Part shown: piece by piece, positions 60,439-64,000 of the stretch | Layout of the letters: each line of letters begins with the position of its first letter | How positions within the stretch are numbered: the stretch's first letter is position 1 | NCBI RefSeq assembly: GCF_004770105.1 | Contig: NZ_RQEY01000019.1 | Location: forward strand, 372,001-436,000 | Reading direction: 5' to 3' | Length of the DNA stretch: 64,000 nt | DNA from: Leptospira andrefontaineae | GTDB lineage: Bacteria > Spirochaetota > Leptospiria > Leptospirales > Leptospiraceae | Notes under the pieces: model-generated | The model's input: only the letters and a program-made list of their open reading frames with translations | The model's database searches: none | Told to the model about the DNA's origin: nothing | Position numbers and translations under genes: made by a program

Positions 60439-61293
60439 TTACTTTACCCAACCGCTTCCAAGAAAATATTTAGAACGAAGACCTTCTATAACTCCTGTCC
60501 TTTTCAATTCTTTGATAAAGAAATTAAAATTATCTGCAAAGACTAGGTCATTCAACGGTAAAGCAGCGCTTATATACTCATCCATGACCGGATTCACAAG
60601 AGCCACATAGCTCGCTTTTAGACTGGGTTGTTTCTGTAATAAGGATAGAATATATAAACTATCGGCAACATAACAAATCACATTCCCTTTTGTTAATGCA
60701 TCTATCGCGATAGAATCCGAAAGATAACTGTAAATTTGGTTCTTACCGAACCTTCTCAAAAGATAATTGTGATTCGTAGTATTAGATCGGACAGAGAAGG
60801 AAAGAGCATTTAGAACTGCCAAGTCTTCCAATGATTTAAAAGTCCTAGTAGTAACTATACTCCCTTCCGGCTCGGGAGGAAGAGAACGTTTATTAACAAG
60901 ACCGGCAGGAGTTGTAAGAAGATAAGGATCAGAAAAAGTAACTGTCTTTCCCCGGCTTAGATCCGTAGACATTCCTGCCATCGCAATATCAATCGTGCCA
61001 GCTGCGATCTCATCCGAAAATTGACGGAAAGTTTTGAGAGGTTTTACTTTGAGTGCAACTCCCAAATAATCCGCATAGAGTTTTGCAAGTTCCATATCGA
61101 AACCGGGAAAACCTTCCTTAGGATCTTGGATATAAAATGGTTCGTAAACTCTATTAACCCCGACCACCAATTCTTTCTTAGAAAGGATAGAGTCCAATCG
61201 AGAAGGCATGGCCTTGGTTTGAGAATATATGTCTAGAGAGAAAAGGACAATGGCCGAAAGAAATGCCGACTGAAACTGCTTCCGCATTTTCAT
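60439..61293 (-). CDS. Family 3 periplasmic solute-binding protein
   Basis: The 284-residue protein has a signal peptide (about 1-25), then the family 3 pattern: [31 protein letters not shown] and the [24 protein letters not shown] stretch (amino-acid binding signature). It probably binds a polar amino acid or related small molecule in the periplasm. No ABC permease or ATPase gene adjoins, so it may serve a sensor or a dispersed transporter. The porin-like protein is the next gene, three bases away. ATG at 61293 is chosen; a second Met at residue 3 is possible. Confidence 0.85.
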   Translation of the reverse strand: MKMRKQFQSAFLSAIVLFSLDIYSQTKAMPSRLDSILSKKELVVGVNRVYEPFYIQDPKEGFPGFDMELAKLYADYLGVALKVKPLKTFRQFSDEIAAGTIDIAMAGMSTDLSRGKTVTFSDPYLLTTPAGLVNKRSLPPEPEGSIVTTRTFKSLEDLAVLNALSFSVRSNTTNHNYLLRRFGKNQIYSYLSDSIAIDALTKGNVICYVADSLYILSLLQKQPSLKASYVALVNPVMDEYISAALPLNDLVFADNFNFFIKELKRTGVIEGLRSKYFLGSGWVK

Positions 61294-61340
61294 GATACCT
61301 AGGTTATCGGCATCTTCCGGTTGTTAAAGGAGTTTTTAGT

Positions 61341-62618
61341 CTATTCTAAAATTTGAAATTCGGTTCTTCGATTTTTGCGGTCTGTTTCAGGGTTTTTTTC
61401 CGGATAAATCGGCTCTTTACTTCCCTTTCCGTCCGTGCTAAAACGACCCGTAGAAATTCCTTTTTTCACCAGATAATCCTTCACTGCCGCAGCTCGATTG
61501 CGACTTAATTCCAAATTATCGTTCGGATCCCCATGCAAATCAGTATGACCTGTGATTTTCAGTTTTATAGAAGGGTTTTCATTTAAGAAAGCGACCAGTC
61601 TGTCCAAAATTTCAAAAGACTCTTCTTCGATCTCGAAAGAGCCGGTCCTAAAATGAATCGATTCCAAAGAGAGCTTTTTATTCTTCTTCAGTTCTTCCCA
61701 TTCATTCACGGAAAATTCGTAGATATCATAATTTCCACCTTCTTTCTCCAACCTACAAAAGTACGCATTCTTGCCGTCAGGAGTTTCCGTATAGAAGGCT
61801 TCGTCGCCGGGAGAATTTATTACAGGCCCGAGATTAACGGCAGCGGAGAAGGTTCCGTCTTCCTTAATTTCTACTTTATAAATATCTAAACCACCATAAC
61901 CGCCTGGACGATTCGAAGAAAAATATAAATACTTACTATCTCTACTCAAAGTAGCAGCGATTTCCGCATGTTCCGTATTCACGGGACTTTCCATACGAAT
62001 TGCTTTTCGCCAGGAGCCATCTTTATATTCGGAAATATAAATGTCCGACTCAGCAACTTTTCCGAATGGATAGCGAGTGAAGAATAGATAACTTCCTGCT
62101 AAAAAAGGATTCTCTTCAATTGCAGGAGTATTTACTTCTTGAGGAAGTCTAGTGGCTTTATCCCAACTTCCATTTTTTAATGTCGCAAAATATAGATCTC
62201 TTGAAACGCCGATCTTACCACTGCTCAATTTGAATTCTATACTTCCATCTCGGTTAGATGAAAAGATAATCGCCTTCTCATTTTCAATAATGAAAGGACT
62301 TTGATCATCGAATTGTGAATTCAATTCGGAAACTTCTACACCACCACTCCAGCCATCTTTTGTTTTTACCGATTTGAAAAGATCCGAGTAGTTGGAATTC
62401 CTACGTTTGGAATAATAATATAAAGTATTTCCGTCTTCCGAAAGACTGATCCCAAATTCATTCAAAGAAGTGTTAATCTCTCCTTTTAAAGGAGCAACTT
62501 TTCCTTTAGTAGAATCCTCTGCACCGGATACGGAAAATCCCGCAAAGATGAAATAGCAAAGTAATACGGTAACAATCTTGAAAAAACAAGAAGTCTGAGT
62601 ATGGATTATGGAAGCCAT
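61341..62618 (-). CDS. OmpA-domain protein with WD40-like PD40 repeats
   Basis: The 425-residue protein has a signal peptide (about 1-32), a series of PD40/WD40-like beta-propeller repeats (about 45-300, repeated SSNRDGSIEF and YFSSNRPGGYGGLDIYK motifs) and a C-terminal OmpA-type peptidoglycan-binding domain (about 320-425, TGHTDLHG, LSRNRAAAVKDYL and NRRTEFQI). It likely tethers the outer envelope to peptidoglycan. The final NRRTEF motif is diagnostic. It is monocistronic; the serS gene follows upstream by about 55 bases on the same strand. Confidence 0.92.
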   Translation of the reverse strand: MASIIHTQTSCFFKIVTVLLCYFIFAGFSVSGAEDSTKGKVAPLKGEINTSLNEFGISLSEDGNTLYYYSKRRNSNYSDLFKSVKTKDGWSGGVEVSELNSQFDDQSPFIIENEKAIIFSSNRDGSIEFKLSSGKIGVSRDLYFATLKNGSWDKATRLPQEVNTPAIEENPFLAGSYLFFTRYPFGKVAESDIYISEYKDGSWRKAIRMESPVNTEHAEIAATLSRDSKYLYFSSNRPGGYGGLDIYKVEIKEDGTFSAAVNLGPVINSPGDEAFYTETPDGKNAYFCRLEKEGGNYDIYEFSVNEWEELKKNKKLSLESIHFRTGSFEIEEESFEILDRLVAFLNENPSIKLKITGHTDLHGDPNDNLELSRNRAAAVKDYLVKKGISTGRFSTDGKGSKEPIYPEKNPETDRKNRRTEFQILE

Positions 62619-62671
62619 ACTCTAACTATCTGCCTTTTGGAGAAAAACCTGATACTTTTTCGAGGAAAAAA

Positions 62672-63925
62672 TCAGAGATATTTTTTTAAAGCTTCCGGGA
62701 ACTCGATAGTTCCATCTTCCTTTTGGTAAGTTTCTATGACGGCAGCCAAAGTCCTTCCGATCGCTAAACCAGAGCCGTTCAGCGTATGAACCAATTGATT
62801 TTTACCTTCTTTCGATTTGTAACGTATCTTACCACGTCTTGCTTGAAAATCTTTGAAGTTGGAAACGGAAGAAATTTCCATCCAACGATTTAAACCAGGC
62901 ATCCAAACTTCTATATCATACGTTTTGGAAGAAGCAGCCGAAATATCCCCGCTACATAATAACATCACTCTGTATCGGATCCCTAATTTTTTCAGGATAT
63001 TCTCAGCATGAGAGAGCATTTTTTTATGCTCTTCTTCGGAGTCTTCCGGGCGAGCAAACTTCACAAGTTCCACTTTTTGGAATTGATGAACCCGAACCAA
63101 ACCCCTAGTATCCTTTCCATAGGAACCAGCTTCTCTTCTGAAACAAGAAGTATGAGCAGTGATAGATATAGGTAGAGAACCTTCTGGAATGATTTCGTCT
63201 CTATATAAATTCGTTAAAGGAACCTCTGCGGTTGGGATTAGATTGAGTTCATCTCTTTCTAATCTATAGTATTCATCCTTAAATTTAGGATACTGTCCTG
63301 TAGTAGTCATACATTCGTCGTTTACCATAACTGGTACCCAAACTTCAGTATAACCGTGCTCACTAGTGTGAGTCTCGAGCATGAGATTTGCAAGTGCTCT
63401 TTCTAATTTAGCACCTAGGCCAAAATAAGTGTAAGCTCTAGCTCCAGCGAGTTTCGTTCCCTTCTCGAAATTGAACCAACCTAATGCCTCTCCTAATTCG
63501 AAGTGAGGTTTTGGAGTAAACTTGTAATCCCGGACTTCTCCAACTTCATACAAAACTTTATTGTCGTGCTCGTTCTTGCCTACCGGAACATCTTTGTCTA
63601 GAATATTAGGAAGACCTAAATTGATTTCCATCAGCTTGGATTCCAGAGATTCCAGATCGTCTTCTATCTTTTTTATCTTATCTCCGATCTCTTTTACTGC
63701 AGCAGAAGCAGCGGCGATATCTCCGCCCGCCTGTTTAACTTTTCCTATCTCCTTACTCGCCTTATTCCTCTCTTCACGGAATACATCTGCTTCCTTTTGG
63801 AGAACTTTTCTCTTTTGGATGATGTCGGCAAGCTGATCCAAGACAGCGAGGTCTTTAAAACCTCTTAGCTCTAGATTAGATTTTAATTCTTCAGTGTTAT
63901 CGGTAATATATTTAAGATCAATCAT
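62672..63925 (-). CDS. serS: Seryl-tRNA synthetase
   Basis: The 417-residue class II synthetase charges tRNA-Ser (and tRNA-Sec where present). It has an N-terminal antiparallel coiled coil (about 25-105) that contacts the long tRNA arm, motif 2 ([23 protein letters not shown]) and motif 3 ([15 protein letters not shown]). Length is normal. GGAAGG lies upstream of the ATG at 63925. It is transcribed toward the OmpA gene, with about 55 bases between them and no clear terminator. Confidence 0.98.
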   Translation of the reverse strand: MIDLKYITDNTEELKSNLELRGFKDLAVLDQLADIIQKRKVLQKEADVFREERNKASKEIGKVKQAGGDIAAASAAVKEIGDKIKKIEDDLESLESKLMEINLGLPNILDKDVPVGKNEHDNKVLYEVGEVRDYKFTPKPHFELGEALGWFNFEKGTKLAGARAYTYFGLGAKLERALANLMLETHTSEHGYTEVWVPVMVNDECMTTTGQYPKFKDEYYRLERDELNLIPTAEVPLTNLYRDEIIPEGSLPISITAHTSCFRREAGSYGKDTRGLVRVHQFQKVELVKFARPEDSEEEHKKMLSHAENILKKLGIRYRVMLLCSGDISAASSKTYDIEVWMPGLNRWMEISSVSNFKDFQARRGKIRYKSKEGKNQLVHTLNGSGLAIGRTLAAVIETYQKEDGTIEFPEALKKYL

Positions 63926-64000
63926 GATGATACGCCTTCCTTTGCGTGAATTTTAAGGAATTATTATACAAAGTTTTTTCTACCTGGGCATTGGATTCTT
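63926..64000. other. Window edge upstream of serS
   Basis: The last 75 bases contain the serS ribosome site and presumably part of its promoter. No other feature was recognised. Confidence 0.4.

Overview
This 64 kb window is chromosomal DNA from a spirochaete of the genus Leptospira. Grounds: AT-rich, densely packed genes; many lipoproteins with loose spirochaetal lipoboxes; LPS-type outer-membrane functions (LpxD, TolC, a beta-barrel protein, OmpA); a plastid-type ferredoxin-NADP reductase with a C-terminal Tyr, known from Leptospira; and two tandem degenerate HD-GYP proteins. The species cannot be fixed from sequence reading. I see no phage, transposase, CRISPR array or rRNA operon, so this reads as core genome with a few accessory-looking loci.

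Layout. 1-4.3 kb: the end of a YwaF-like membrane protein, an ECF sigma factor with its FecR-domain partner, and a large secreted lipoprotein combining 50-residue Cys repeats, a VPS62-like core and a ricin-type lectin. 4.5-5.6 kb: an XRE regulator and an orphan DUF433 protein. 5.6-8.9 kb: nuoI and a short nuoG, then aroC. 9-13 kb: two degenerate HD-GYP paralogues and a double-ACT protein. 13-17.5 kb: an ABC exporter coupled to a SET-domain protein, and a sigma-54 activator with two GAF domains. 17.8-24.6 kb: a GAF/SpoIIE phosphatase, tilS (frameshifted at a run of ten A), engB, a SprA-like protein, a PilZ protein, an MBL hydrolase and trmB. 24.6-31 kb: a TPR lipoprotein coupled to a PEGA lipoprotein, and a FecR lipoprotein. 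31-36.4 kb: rsgA with a 437-aa unknown, a GAF histidine kinase coupled to an ATL protein, and thiD. 36.4-40 kb: a DUF885 protein, a zinc-ribbon membrane protein and a VKOR-DsbA fusion. 40.1-42.3 kb: hisBHA and tRNA-Leu(CAG). 42.3-47.5 kb: a CsoR/CstR-like repressor and a DUF2892-TolC-RND operon with three matching ATACC-N6-GGTAT operators. 47.6-54.3 kb: a lipoprotein, an acyl-CoA ligase, an MFS exporter, lpxD, FNR and a PC4-like protein. 54.3-64 kb: a vWA-STAS fusion, tadA, dnaX-ybaB-recR, a porin-like protein, a solute-binding protein, an OmpA protein and serS.

Signalling is heavily represented: ECF sigma/FecR, a sigma-54 activator, a histidine kinase, SpoIIE and STAS partner-switching modules, PilZ and HD-GYP-like proteins. 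The most unusual points are the CstR-like regulon with its three operators, the homopolymer frameshift in the normally essential tilS, the modular lectin lipoprotein, the vWA-STAS fusion, and the large number of tail-to-tail gene pairs with virtually no space between stop codons.
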